Assembly: GCA_965661625.1 (NCBI GenBank)
Contig: CBFIEM010000002.1
Coordinates: forward strand, 189,263-253,262
Direction of reading: 5' to 3'
Origin: GCA-2705995 sp965661625
GTDB lineage: Bacteria > Bacteroidota > Bacteroidia > Flavobacteriales_G > Salibacteraceae
Length of the DNA: 64,000 bases
Shown: positions 25,056 through 33,655 of the stretch, in pieces
Layout: every line of letters begins with the position of its first letter
Numbering within the stretch: the stretch's first letter is position 1
Position numbers and translations under genes: made by a program
Notes under the pieces: generated by a model
What the model was told of the DNA's origin: nothing
What the model saw: the letters and a program-made list of their open reading frames with translations, nothing else
Databases searched by the model: none

Positions 25056-25919
25056 TTATGCTCCTCCGCCACTAGCACTAAATGAGCTAGAAACACGCCA
25101 ATCTTTTCCTTTAACAATAAGTAATGGAATATCCGTTTTTGTAAGCACTTCCTCATCGCGATTTCCCCACATGCGCTCGAAAAATGACGGGTCATTGTCA
25201 AAAACAACAGAAACAATATCAGCATGTTTCTTGTGTGCATAATCCAAGAGGATATCAGTTGGCGTTTTGCCCCCAGTTAACCACGCTTCATTGAAAGGAA
25301 CATCTTCTCCTGAGAAGCGCTCCTTAACGTGATTTAAATTTACCTTGAGGCTAGTATCATCTTTACCGGTATGATTTACCGCTAATGCCAACAGCTCAAC
25401 TTTTCCGTTTACATGCTTTACAAAATCAATGGTAGATTGTGTTTTTTGCATGCTGTAATCATTCAGAAGCAATGGATACAGTAAGGTATCCATATCGTGC
25501 AAGGTTTCATTTTCCTTGATGGCAATGATAGGGTAATCGCAGCCATGGATAATGTTTAAGATATAAGTACCCGTAAGTCTTTCAAGCCCAGATTTCAGCT
25601 CGTATCCCACTACAAAGTAAATGGGATCTGCCATGTAACAGTAATCGTTGAGTCGATCCACTACTTCGCCCGTAGAGCCAGGCATGATGTTGTAACGAAC
25701 CGTAATGTCGTCGCCAATGAGATCAGCGTTGCGTTTGATGAGTGCTTCAAACTGATCGATAATATCGTCGCGAGACGATGATTTTTTGGTGTGGATATGA
25801 ATCAGACGAATCTCTGCATTGCATTTGCGTGCGAGTGGGATTGATTCTTTAAAAGCATGTTCAGCAATACTTGTGAAGTCGATGCTTACTACGATGGATC
25901 TGTTATTTTGCTTGGTCAT
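25056..25919 (-). CDS. Universal stress protein, tandem-domain
   Basis: A 287-residue protein with two UspA-like halves. The first starts RSIVVSIDFTSIAEHAFKESIPLARKCNAEIRLIHIHTK, including the strand-1 Asp and the alpha helix. The second half (from about residue 160, NDYSMQKTQSTIDFVKHV to DIPLLIVKGK) contains the expected GxxPTD, HADIVSVV pattern with the ATP-site equivalent only partly conserved. Usp proteins act in the cytoplasm during stress; target unknown. The C-terminal SSSFSASGGGA is flexible. Confidence 0.82.
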   Translation of the reverse strand: MTKQNNRSIVVSIDFTSIAEHAFKESIPLARKCNAEIRLIHIHTKKSSSRDDIIDQFEALIKRNADLIGDDITVRYNIMPGSTGEVVDRLNDYCYMADPIYFVVGYELKSGLERLTGTYILNIIHGCDYPIIAIKENETLHDMDTLLYPLLLNDYSMQKTQSTIDFVKHVNGKVELLALAVNHTGKDDTSLKVNLNHVKERFSGEDVPFNEAWLTGGKTPTDILLDYAHKKHADIVSVVFDNDPSFFERMWGNRDEEVLTKTDIPLLIVKGKDWRVSSSFSASGGGA

Positions 25920-26065
25920 AGTTATGATTTGAATGCGTCTAAATTACCACTTCTATGGATTCAGACAAATGACTAAGGTCAGTTGTTTTAAGGTTTATAG
26001 GTGCGAAGGTGATAAAAATACGCAGTTCGTGCATACTTTATGACTCAGAAACAAAAGAGTAAGTG

Positions 26066-26073
26066 TACTTTTG
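26066..26073 (+). promoter_or_regulatory. -7 element of the typA promoter
   Basis: TACTTTTG fits the Bacteroidota -7 consensus TAnnTTTG and lies 18 bp before the typA ATG, leaving a short leader. No convincing TTTG -33 box is seen at the right spacing. Confidence 0.55.
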
Positions 26074-26091
26074 CAGCCTCAAAAGAATGTA

Positions 26092-27897
26092 ATGCAAGAA
26101 CTTAGAAACATTGCGATAATCGCACACGTTGACCACGGCAAGACGACCTTGGTAGACAAAATCCTTCATCATTGTGAGCTTTTTCGCGATAATGAGTCAA
26201 CCGGAGAGTTGATTTTAGATAACAATGAATTGGAACGTGAACGGGGAATTACCATCGTTTCAAAAAACGTTTCAGTCAATTATAAAGGAACAAAAATCAA
26301 CATTATTGATACGCCTGGTCACGCTGATTTTGGTGGAGAGGTTGAGCGCGTGCTCAATATGGCTGATGGTGTTTTATTGCTTGTTGATGCGTTTGAAGGA
26401 CCTATGCCTCAAACACGCTATGTATTAGGTAAAGCGTTAGAGCTTGGGAAGAAGCCTATTGTTGTAATCAATAAAGTCGACAAAGAGAACTGTAGACCTG
26501 ACGAAGTCCATGAGATGGTTTTTGACTTGATGTTTAACTTGGAAGCCTCAGAGGAGCAATTGGATTTCCCAGCTGTTTATGGATCGGCCAAGCAAGGATG
26601 GATGTCTTTAGACCCTGCAGATAAAACAGATAGCATTGAGCCACTTATTGATATGGTAGTGGAGCATGTGCCTACTCCAAAGGTGGAAGAAGGAAATTTA
26701 CAGCTTCAGGTTACCTCTATTGATTATTCGAGCTTCGTTGGTCGGATTGCTATAGGTCGTGTAAACCGTGGGGTAATGGAATCAAACAAACCAGTGATGC
26801 TCGTAAAACGAGATGGTACGCAGGTGAAATCGCGGGTGAAAGAGCTGTTTGTGTTTGAAGGATTAGGCAGGAAAAAAGTTGAGCGAGTTGTAGCTGGAGA
26901 TATTTGTGCAGTTACGGGTGTTGAAGGATTTGAGATTGGCGATACCATTGCGGATGCCGAGGCACCGGAAGCAATGTCTACCATTCCAATTGATGAGCCG
27001 ACAATGAGCATGTTATTCACCGTGAACAATTCACCGTTCTTTGGTAAAGAAGGTGATTACGTAACATCGCGCCATTTGCGTGATCGTTTGGTGAAAGAAA
27101 CTGAGAAAAACTTAGCTCTTAAGATCGAAGAGACGGAATCACCAGATTCATTCATTGTATACGGAAGGGGTGTAATGCACTTATCTGTACTGATTGAAAC
27201 GATGCGTCGTGAAGGTTATGAACTTCAAGTAGGCCAGCCACAAGTTATTATTAAGGAGATTGATGGCGTAAAGAATGAGCCGGTAGAATCTTTGTTTATT
27301 GACGTTCCTGAAGAAACTTCGGGAAAGGTGATTGAGTTGGTTAATCAGCGCAAAGGAGAGATGCTTGTTATGGAACCTAAAGGTGACTTAATGCACCTTG
27401 AATTTAATATCCCATCGCGAGGAATCATTGGGTTGCGTACTCAAATTCTGAACGCAACAGCTGGAGAGGCTATAATGGCACACCGTTTTACGGGTTTTGA
27501 ACCTTGGAAAGGGTCATTCCCAAAACGAATGAACGGTACGTTGATTGCGCATGAAAATGGCACAGCCATTCCTTATGCAATGAACAACCTCCAAGACAGG
27601 GGTAAGTTTTTTGTTGCTCCTGGTCAAGAAGTTTATGAAGGAATGATTGTGGGTGAGAACTCGCGCGATGCTGATTTGGTTGTAAACATTATTCGCACAA
27701 AGAAACTTACGAACATGCGTTCTTCTGGAGCAGATGATAAGCTGAAATTAGCTCCTCCAGTTGTAATGTCTTTGGAAGAACACATGGAGTACATCCAAGG
27801 TGATGAATTCGTAGAGATTACGCCTAAAAACATTAGACTGCGCAAAATCAAGCTTAAAGAGCATGATCGCAAGCGCGCTAAAAGCCCAGGTGTTTAA
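26092..27897 (+). CDS. typA: Ribosome-associated translational GTPase TypA/BipA
   Basis: Elongation-factor-like GTPase that binds 70S ribosomes and assists assembly or stress adaptation. The G-domain motifs are AHVDHGKTT (P loop), ERGITI, DTPGHADFG and NKVDKENCRPDEV. Domain II follows (residues of about 200-290), then the domain V and BipA-specific C-terminal region (GTAIPYAMNNLQDRGKFF). 601 residues from the ATG at 26092. The open frame extends 7 codons upstream only through a TTG that overlaps the -7 element, so ATG is right. It converges on a lipoprotein gene with a four-base overlap. Confidence 0.95.
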   Translation: MQELRNIAIIAHVDHGKTTLVDKILHHCELFRDNESTGELILDNNELERERGITIVSKNVSVNYKGTKINIIDTPGHADFGGEVERVLNMADGVLLLVDAFEGPMPQTRYVLGKALELGKKPIVVINKVDKENCRPDEVHEMVFDLMFNLEASEEQLDFPAVYGSAKQGWMSLDPADKTDSIEPLIDMVVEHVPTPKVEEGNLQLQVTSIDYSSFVGRIAIGRVNRGVMESNKPVMLVKRDGTQVKSRVKELFVFEGLGRKKVERVVAGDICAVTGVEGFEIGDTIADAEAPEAMSTIPIDEPTMSMLFTVNNSPFFGKEGDYVTSRHLRDRLVKETEKNLALKIEETESPDSFIVYGRGVMHLSVLIETMRREGYELQVGQPQVIIKEIDGVKNEPVESLFIDVPEETSGKVIELVNQRKGEMLVMEPKGDLMHLEFNIPSRGIIGLRTQILNATAGEAIMAHRFTGFEPWKGSFPKRMNGTLIAHENGTAIPYAMNNLQDRGKFFVAPGQEVYEGMIVGENSRDADLVVNIIRTKKLTNMRSSGADDKLKLAPPVVMSLEEHMEYIQGDEFVEITPKNIRLRKIKLKEHDRKRAKSPGV

Positions 27898-28709
27898 TTA
27901 CAAAACTGTACAAGCAGCTTTTTAGCCTCGATATCGCCAAGGTTAGCTGCTTGAGCCCAAGCTTCGCAGGCCTCTTTTAAGAGGCCTGTTTTTTTATAAC
28001 ACAATGCCAAGTTAAACCAAGCGTCTACTTGTTCTGGGTTGATTTGTACGCAATAGCTAAAAAACCTTCCTGCTGTTTTTAGATTACCACTAATCATAAG
28101 TTTAGTTCCCATTTGGTACAAGTTATTATTGAACCGTTGGTTGTTGGGTATTGGTGTCCCGGAATTAGGATTTTCTATGCTGCCAAAACTTAAAGGCTCG
28201 CCATTTTTAACTTGATCTTGGTTGTGCACATATTGAAGGGTGGTAAACGTGAATGAAAGTACTTGAGTTGAGGTTACAGGTTTGCCATCTTGCGTTGGAG
28301 CAATCCATAGGGTATCCGTAAGCCATAATATGCGTTCTGCTTCAATTGCGAAAACACCTTGAAGTGATCTAATTACCGGTTCATCGATTCCAAACTCAAC
28401 AGGAGCATCAATACGCTCTTCAATAACTTTAACATTACTCACTTTTCCCGTTGGGTCTATTTGAATGGCCATATCAACTTCAGCATTCACACCGTAATAC
28501 TTTGCAAGTGGTGGAATCGATAAATTTTTACGCACAAATTGGTAAAATCCATCCATTCCGTGTTTGAATAACGCTTCGGGTTCTCCCTGCACATTTCCCT
28601 GGACTATTACGTGACTTGAAGTGTTGTCCTGATTGGCACTATTGCAGCTTGACGCCAACAATACAGCACAAGTGGTAATTGCTAAAATGGTAGAAGTTTT
28701 AAAATACAT
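27894..28709 (-). CDS. Lipoprotein with TonB-C-like domain and TPR/Sel1-like repeat
   Basis: A 271-residue predicted lipoprotein (lipobox LLASSC, Cys22). Residues of about 50-120 (GFYQFVRKNLSIPPLAKYYGVNAEVDMAIQIDPTGKVSNVKVIEE) resemble the C-terminal domain of TonB-type energy transducers, without a membrane helix. The end (about residues 208-270) contains tetratricopeptide-like helices: GNLKTAGRFFSYCVQINPEQVDAWFNLALCYKKTG and EACEAWAQAANLGDIEAKKLL. It probably acts in the periplasm in an assembly or TonB-related role; function unknown. It overlaps the next gene by 11 bp. Confidence 0.78.
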   Translation of the reverse strand: MYFKTSTILAITTCAVLLASSCNSANQDNTSSHVIVQGNVQGEPEALFKHGMDGFYQFVRKNLSIPPLAKYYGVNAEVDMAIQIDPTGKVSNVKVIEERIDAPVEFGIDEPVIRSLQGVFAIEAERILWLTDTLWIAPTQDGKPVTSTQVLSFTFTTLQYVHNQDQVKNGEPLSFGSIENPNSGTPIPNNQRFNNNLYQMGTKLMISGNLKTAGRFFSYCVQINPEQVDAWFNLALCYKKTGLLKEACEAWAQAANLGDIEAKKLLVQFCN

Positions 28710-29286
28710 AGGTCAGTCCGATTTGAGTTGGAGATATGTGCGGATAGAGGTAGGCCGATGATGAATTTTTCGATTTCAAGCGCTCGCGTTTATTCACCAG
28801 GAAAAAGCCAATATCAAAAGCGGCTAATCCAATTCCTTGGAGAATTAAGGATTTTCCATAACCCTTGAGTTGATCTGTGTTGGAGGAGTGCTTTCCTTGC
28901 TCGATCAACCAAAACCCCGATGCAACATAGGCTAAGTCGAGCCCCGCATTAAACAAGAGTGTTTTTTCAGTTTTATGATACTGGTCTATGGTTGCAGACA
29001 ACGAGCGTGGTGAATCGTTTTTGGCTTTTAAGTACCCTACAATTCCCAATGATGCATTTATAATTCCCCATCCAGCATTCATTTCATGAAAGTACATTGA
29101 AGTTCCAGAAGAAAGCGACCTAGCTGTTAGTCCAGAGATCATGTTCGCGCTCCCCCAAGCAGCGAGTACAAGCATGCCATGTTTTGATATCCGTTGCTGA
29201 TTCTTGAATTCCTGGTGCTCGTAGTCTTGACAAAACGCAATAGTAGCGCTGTGAAGCGCCAAGCACAAACAAAGCAATCGCATCAT
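28699..29286 (-). CDS. Membrane protein of unknown function
   Basis: No function recognised. 195 residues: an N-terminal hydrophobic segment resembling a signal peptide (MMRLLCLCLALHSATIAFCQ), then QQRISKHGMLVLAAWGSANMISGL, ASLGIVGYL, FNAGLDLAYVASGFWLIEQG and LILQGIGLAAFDIGFFLVNKRER, about four membrane helices. The pattern suits a Bacteroidota-specific membrane family (perhaps DUF6992; uncertain). Its start codon overlaps the threonine-aldolase stop by four bases (ATGA) and its end overlaps the following lipoprotein, so three genes form one translational unit. Confidence 0.75.
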   Translation of the reverse strand: MMRLLCLCLALHSATIAFCQDYEHQEFKNQQRISKHGMLVLAAWGSANMISGLTARSLSSGTSMYFHEMNAGWGIINASLGIVGYLKAKNDSPRSLSATIDQYHKTEKTLLFNAGLDLAYVASGFWLIEQGKHSSNTDQLKGYGKSLILQGIGLAAFDIGFFLVNKRERLKSKNSSSAYLYPHISPTQIGLTYVF

Positions 29287-30305
29287 GCTGGTTTAATTGA
29301 CTTCAATACTTTAATACAGGTGTCAACATCTGCATCATCTATTTGTAAATGCGTTACTAACCGAATAAGCGACCCACCCATAGAAACAGCTAAAACACCA
29401 TGTGCTTTGAGGGTATTGATAAATGAAACAGAATCAATACCTGCTTTCAATTCGAAAAGAACAATGTTTGTCTCAGCACCTTCACAATGCGTTACATAAG
29501 GCAGCTGACTGCATACTTCTGCAAGTTTTTTAGCGCGTTGATGATCGAGCTTTATGCGCTCAATGTGGTGATCCAGCGCGTAAATTCCTGCTGCGGCTAG
29601 GAATCCAGCTTGACGCATTCCGCCTCCCATTACTTTTCGCACCCTACGAGCTTTATGAATGAAGCTGGATGAGCCTAACAGTAAAGACCCAACCGGGCAG
29701 CCTAAACCTTTGCTGAGGCAGATGCTTATCGATTCAAAAAGGGAACCGTGCTCCTGCGGTGAGTCGTTGGTTGCAATGAGGGCATTAAATAATCGGGCAC
29801 CATCCAAGTGCATAGGAAGGTTGTGCTCTTGAGCTATTGCTCTAATGGCTTTAATGTCTTGAGTATTCCAAACAGCGCCACCACCTTTGTTCGATGTGTT
29901 TTCTAGGGCTATTAATTGACTTTTAGGAAAATGAACATCATCTTTTTTAATTGCATTTTTCAAAGTAGAAGCCGCAAAGAGTCCTCTGTTTCCAGGTAAA
30001 AGGTTTGTAGTACACCCCGCATTTTTAGCAACACCTCCACCTTCATAGTGATAGATGTGAGCAGTTCCCCCTGTCAGCACTTCACCTCCAGGTGTAGTAT
30101 GGCATTGGATGGCAATTTGATTGGTCATGGTTCCTGATGGACAGAAAAGAGCAGCATCCATTTGGAACATTGCAGCTGCCTTTTTTTCCAAGGCATTTAC
30201 AGTTGGGTCTTCCATGAAAACGTCATCTCCAACGCTGGCGTGAAACATGGCTTGTTTCATTTTCTCCGTAGGCGTTGTAACTGTATCACTTCTAAAGTCA
30301 ATCAT
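29283..30305 (-). CDS. ltaE: Low-specificity L-threonine aldolase
   Basis: PLP-dependent aldolase that cleaves L-threonine or L-allo-threonine into glycine and acetaldehyde. At 340 residues it matches the family. Typical motifs are DFRSDTVTTPTEKMKQAM at the N-terminus, HLDGARLFNA (Asp168 binds the PLP pyridine nitrogen) and SICLSKGLGCPVGS (Lys199 forms the Schiff base). Its start overlaps the stop of the upstream AstE/AspA-like gene by one base (TAATG). Confidence 0.93.
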   Translation of the reverse strand: MIDFRSDTVTTPTEKMKQAMFHASVGDDVFMEDPTVNALEKKAAAMFQMDAALFCPSGTMTNQIAIQCHTTPGGEVLTGGTAHIYHYEGGGVAKNAGCTTNLLPGNRGLFAASTLKNAIKKDDVHFPKSQLIALENTSNKGGGAVWNTQDIKAIRAIAQEHNLPMHLDGARLFNALIATNDSPQEHGSLFESISICLSKGLGCPVGSLLLGSSSFIHKARRVRKVMGGGMRQAGFLAAAGIYALDHHIERIKLDHQRAKKLAEVCSQLPYVTHCEGAETNIVLFELKAGIDSVSFINTLKAHGVLAVSMGGSLIRLVTHLQIDDADVDTCIKVLKSIKPA

Positions 30306-31270
30306 TATTCAAGTTCTTTTCTGAAGTCTGTACCTAAGTGCGCAATGGCATCCCCTTGATGAATGAGCGGACTATTCGTATGACCAATAAGAACACCATC
30401 TTTTGGTGATTTTACGTGGGTTGTGAAGTTGCCAAATGGGTCATTGATTTCACCAATCACTTCACCTTTTTTAACTAAATCTCCACTAAAGCGATGAAGC
30501 GTTAGCATTCCTGCTCGTTTAGCCCTAATCCATGCCGATTTCTGGCAAGTAATACTCTTTTCGTCGGTGCTAGCGTAAGGCAGCATTTTGAATGAGTCTA
30601 AAACACGCAGCGCACCGCGCACGCCATATTCAATTGCTTCTGGATTTCTTCGCATTGCTTCACCACCCTCAAATACCACTGTAGGCACTCCATAGCGACG
30701 AGCTTGTTTACGGAATGATTTATCGATTAATGCTGATTCGAGTTGTAATGGAGCGTTAAAATGCTTGGCGAGTTGCTCTGCCATTTGATCGTTAGGAGTA
30801 AACCGAGCTTGAGGAAAGTTATATCGATTTGCTCCGCCAGTGTGAAAGTCGATCACGTAATCGGCAAGGGGTAAAATATGGTGACTCATAAAATGAGCAA
30901 CCCGACTTGCTAACGATCCATTTGCACTTCCTGGAAAGCTGCGGTTGATGTCTTTTCCATCGGGTACTTCTCTTGAAAAGTTTAAGAAACCATAGATGTT
31001 TAAAATGGGAATAGCCATTACATTACCACATTGAAGCTTTTTCAGTTTTTTATTAACCAATAGCTCCCGAACAGTTTCTATTCCATTGATTTCATCACCA
31101 TGCAATCCTCCCATAAAGAGCACCGTTGGCCCTGGTTTGTTGCTTCTGAAAATGTATACCGGAAGGTCAATTTGAGTGCCGGATGGAAGGCGTGCGATGT
31201 TAAAATCAACCATGGTGGATGTTCCCGGAGGTATAATTACATCATTCAATACAAAATCAATTGCCTTCAT
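30305..31270 (-). CDS. Succinylglutamate desuccinylase/aspartoacylase-family metalloenzyme
   Basis: M14-like zinc hydrolase of the AstE/AspA family, about 321 residues. The Zn site is visible: GGLHGDEINGIETV (His and Glu ligands), DYVIDFHTGG (third ligand His) and the substrate-binding NRSFPG. The C-terminal half has the beta-sandwich-like VTKSPKDG segment typical of these proteins. I start at 31270 (MKAIDFVL) instead of the ATG four codons upstream because that places the start in an ATGA overlap with the preceding O-methyltransferase. Natural substrate unknown; the family acts on N-acyl amino acids or small amides. Confidence 0.85.
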   Translation of the reverse strand: MKAIDFVLNDVIIPPGTSTMVDFNIARLPSGTQIDLPVYIFRSNKPGPTVLFMGGLHGDEINGIETVRELLVNKKLKKLQCGNVMAIPILNIYGFLNFSREVPDGKDINRSFPGSANGSLASRVAHFMSHHILPLADYVIDFHTGGANRYNFPQARFTPNDQMAEQLAKHFNAPLQLESALIDKSFRKQARRYGVPTVVFEGGEAMRRNPEAIEYGVRGALRVLDSFKMLPYASTDEKSITCQKSAWIRAKRAGMLTLHRFSGDLVKKGEVIGEINDPFGNFTTHVKSPKDGVLIGHTNSPLIHQGDAIAHLGTDFRKELE

Positions 31271-31905
31271 CGCTTTCTGCATATCATAAGTCCATCTCGA
31301 ATCGGAAATAATACTTCTTGAACGCGTTCGTCATGATGCACATAGGTATTGAATTTTTGGAGTGCAATTGTGTCGATATCTTCCGAAGTGTCATCCAAGA
31401 TTTTACCGCTCCAGAGAACGTTATCTGCTATGATGTATGCTCCAGAAGGGATTTTGGTGATAACCGCGTCGTAATAGTTTTGATAATTGGCTTTATCGGC
31501 ATCTATAAAAACAATGTCCCAAGGGAAATCAAGCTGTTTAATTTCTGCTGTTGCGTCCCCAATATGCATATGAATACAATGTGCTTTACCTGCGCGCTCG
31601 AAATACTGAGTTACCGTATCCTCAAGTTCTTCATTGCTATCAATGGTGTGAATATGCCCATCTGGCTTTAAACCTTCACTCCAACAAAGTGCACTATAAC
31701 CTGTATAGGTGCCTATTTCAAGAATATATTTAGGAGAAATCATATGGCTTAGCATACTTATTACCCTTCCTTGCATGTGACCTGCGAGCATGCGCGGATT
31801 GATTTGTTTTTGCCAAGTTTCCCTGAAAATCTCATAGAGAAGATCAGGTTCTTGCTCAGTATGTGCTAAAGCATATTGCTCAATTTCTTTATCGAGAAAA
31901 TCCAT
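31267..31905 (-). CDS. SAM-dependent O-methyltransferase (catechol-OMT-like)
   Basis: Class I methyltransferase of the caffeoyl-CoA/catechol O-methyltransferase family, 212 residues from the ATG at 31905. Motifs are ILEIGTYTGYSALCWSEGL (SAM motif I), HTIDSNEELED and DIVFIDADKANYQNYYDAV, in which Asp (metal) and Lys suit the family's divalent-cation site, plus AYIIADNVLWSG (third metal ligand Asn). Substrates are unknown; homologues act on catechols, flavonoids or small phenolics. The open frame's TTG at 31920 is rejected as start because it is followed by a Met five codons later at the family N-terminus. Confidence 0.88.
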   Translation of the reverse strand: MDFLDKEIEQYALAHTEQEPDLLYEIFRETWQKQINPRMLAGHMQGRVISMLSHMISPKYILEIGTYTGYSALCWSEGLKPDGHIHTIDSNEELEDTVTQYFERAGKAHCIHMHIGDATAEIKQLDFPWDIVFIDADKANYQNYYDAVITKIPSGAYIIADNVLWSGKILDDTSEDIDTIALQKFNTYVHHDERVQEVLFPIRDGLMICRKR

Positions 31906-31907
31906 GG

Positions 31908-32405
31908 TTACGAAGGCCAAATTATTTCTTCATCTGTATTGTAAAAAGGACCCCACTGAATTTCAGATACCACATCATCATCCATCCAGAAATTAATGTT
32001 TGCTTCTGGCAGACTGACCATTTCGAAATTCTCATCATCATCGGTAGATATGTCATCATCATCTTCGTCAAGAAGCTGTTGAACAGTTACTTCCCCAAGG
32101 TCCATGGAATTGAGTTTTTCAATTAAGCTTTCTTTTTCCATTCCCACAAACTTCACATCGTTGAGGGTATAGTCTTCGCCGCTTACGGCCATTGATGTTA
32201 GGCGCCAATCTTCTGACTCATCAAAAGAGACACTAAATTCAAGTTTATCGAAATGGTGAGATTCTGCTTGGTCAAGATCCCCATCTGGGTATGCAAAACG
32301 ATCTATTTCAGTTGGATTTCCTATTGCTTTGTGCAATGCATTGCGATTCATGCCAAATGAAATTCCTTCTAATCCTTTTCCAATGATGATAGCTTTGTGC
32401 TTCAT
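31908..32405 (-). CDS. Acidic protein of unknown function
   Basis: Not recognised. 165 residues, strongly acidic, with an Asp/Glu-rich segment (LDEDDDDISTDDDENFEM) near residue 115 and a N-terminal block EGISFGMNRNALHKAIGNPTEIDRF. No signal peptide, no membrane segment. The end (DDDVVSEIQWGPFYNTDEEIIWPS) is aromatic. The first 70 residues look like a compact alpha/beta domain. It lies 14 bp after the M16 peptidase gene and 2 bp before the O-methyltransferase, so it is part of the operon. Immunity-protein-like properties are possible but unproven. Confidence 0.68.
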   Translation of the reverse strand: MKHKAIIIGKGLEGISFGMNRNALHKAIGNPTEIDRFAYPDGDLDQAESHHFDKLEFSVSFDESEDWRLTSMAVSGEDYTLNDVKFVGMEKESLIEKLNSMDLGEVTVQQLLDEDDDDISTDDDENFEMVSLPEANINFWMDDDVVSEIQWGPFYNTDEEIIWPS

Positions 32406-32419
32406 AATATGTGATTAAA

Positions 32420-33652
32420 TTAATCGTGGTTTTTACGAAATACAAAGGTACTGAGCTCATTTGGATTAAACACTTCATTTGCAAGTTCCTGTAAGCTAAT
32501 TGCAGATATTGTATCAATCTCTTTGTAAATGGAACGAAGCGTGTCAATTCGGTTCATTGTTAAGAGTGATTTACCTAATGCAATCATTAAGTTTCCTCCG
32601 CTTTCTTGGCTCAATGCAATTTGTCCTTTAAGCTGTTCTTTGGCTTGGTGAAGTTGTCTTACTCCAAGCGGTTTATCCCTTAATTTTTTGAGCTCCTTGC
32701 AGATAAGCTCTATCCCTCGTTCGAGGTGTTGTTCGTCTACTCCCAAATAAACACTAAACAGGCCTGCGTCTGAATAGCTTTGATAATTTGATTCGAGGTT
32801 ATAAGCAAAGCCATATTTCTCAGAAATGTTGAGGTTTAACCGATTGTTCATCGAAGGGCCTCCAAGCAGGTTGTTAAGCAGAATAAATGGCCTTCTAGCC
32901 AGGCTATCGTAAGCGTAAGCAGGGCCTCCAATCATGCCGTGTGCCTGAAAAACTTCCCTTTGAATGATTTTTTGCGAAGGAGAATAAGGTAATTTGGTTT
33001 TGCTGGTAGAATGCGTAAAAGGTTTAACATGCGTGGGCACATATTTCTCTAAAAGGTTTTTAACCTTTAATGAACTGATATTGCCCACAGAAGCAAATAC
33101 CATATTTTCTGGGTGATAATAGTCTGTTGTAAACTGAATTAAATCTGCACGATCAATTTGTTTTAATGAACCTGTGTTGCCCAAAATCGACCTTCCAAGT
33201 GGGTGATTGTTAAAAATAAACTCTTCGAAATCATCGAAAATTTGTTCTGCTGGAGAGTCTTGGTAGGAGAGGATTTCATCGCGAACAACTTCTTTTTCTT
33301 TTTCAATTTCCTTTTCTGGATACGTGGAATGAAAAAGGATATCGCTCAACAATTCAATAGCACGCTCGAAGTGTTGAGGTAAAAAGGAAGCATGGATGGC
33401 GGTATCCTCTTTTGAGGTGTACGCATTGAGTTCAGCCCCAACCGCATCCATTCGGTTCAGAATATGATAAGGTTTCCGCTTAACTGTTCCTTTGAAGATA
33501 CAGTGTTCAAGCAGGTGAGCTAATCCATTTAAAGGGTGTGGTTCATGACGCGTCCCAGCATTTACGATAAATGCGCAATGTGCAGCAGGAGAGTTTACGC
33601 GTTGATGAACTACACGCATCCCGTTGCTTAGCTCAAACTGTTCAAACTCCAT
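32420..33652 (-). CDS. M16-family zinc metallopeptidase (pitrilysin/processing-peptidase-like)
   Basis: A 410-residue, cytoplasmic-looking member of family M16. The zinc site HxxEH is LAHLLEHCIFKG with His46, Glu49, His50; the third ligand is a Glu in EKEKEVVRDEI near residue 125. The two homologous halves (active and inactive) are recognisable from the second-domain segment GMIGGPAYAYDSLARRPFILLNNLLGG. It resembles the family of mitochondrial-processing-peptidase and PqqF/YmxG-type proteins, common in Bacteroidota. Substrate unknown. Four bases separate it from the upstream helicase gene. Confidence 0.9.
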   Translation of the reverse strand: MEFEQFELSNGMRVVHQRVNSPAAHCAFIVNAGTRHEPHPLNGLAHLLEHCIFKGTVKRKPYHILNRMDAVGAELNAYTSKEDTAIHASFLPQHFERAIELLSDILFHSTYPEKEIEKEKEVVRDEILSYQDSPAEQIFDDFEEFIFNNHPLGRSILGNTGSLKQIDRADLIQFTTDYYHPENMVFASVGNISSLKVKNLLEKYVPTHVKPFTHSTSKTKLPYSPSQKIIQREVFQAHGMIGGPAYAYDSLARRPFILLNNLLGGPSMNNRLNLNISEKYGFAYNLESNYQSYSDAGLFSVYLGVDEQHLERGIELICKELKKLRDKPLGVRQLHQAKEQLKGQIALSQESGGNLMIALGKSLLTMNRIDTLRSIYKEIDTISAISLQELANEVFNPNELSTFVFRKNHD

Positions 33653-33655
33653 GAA

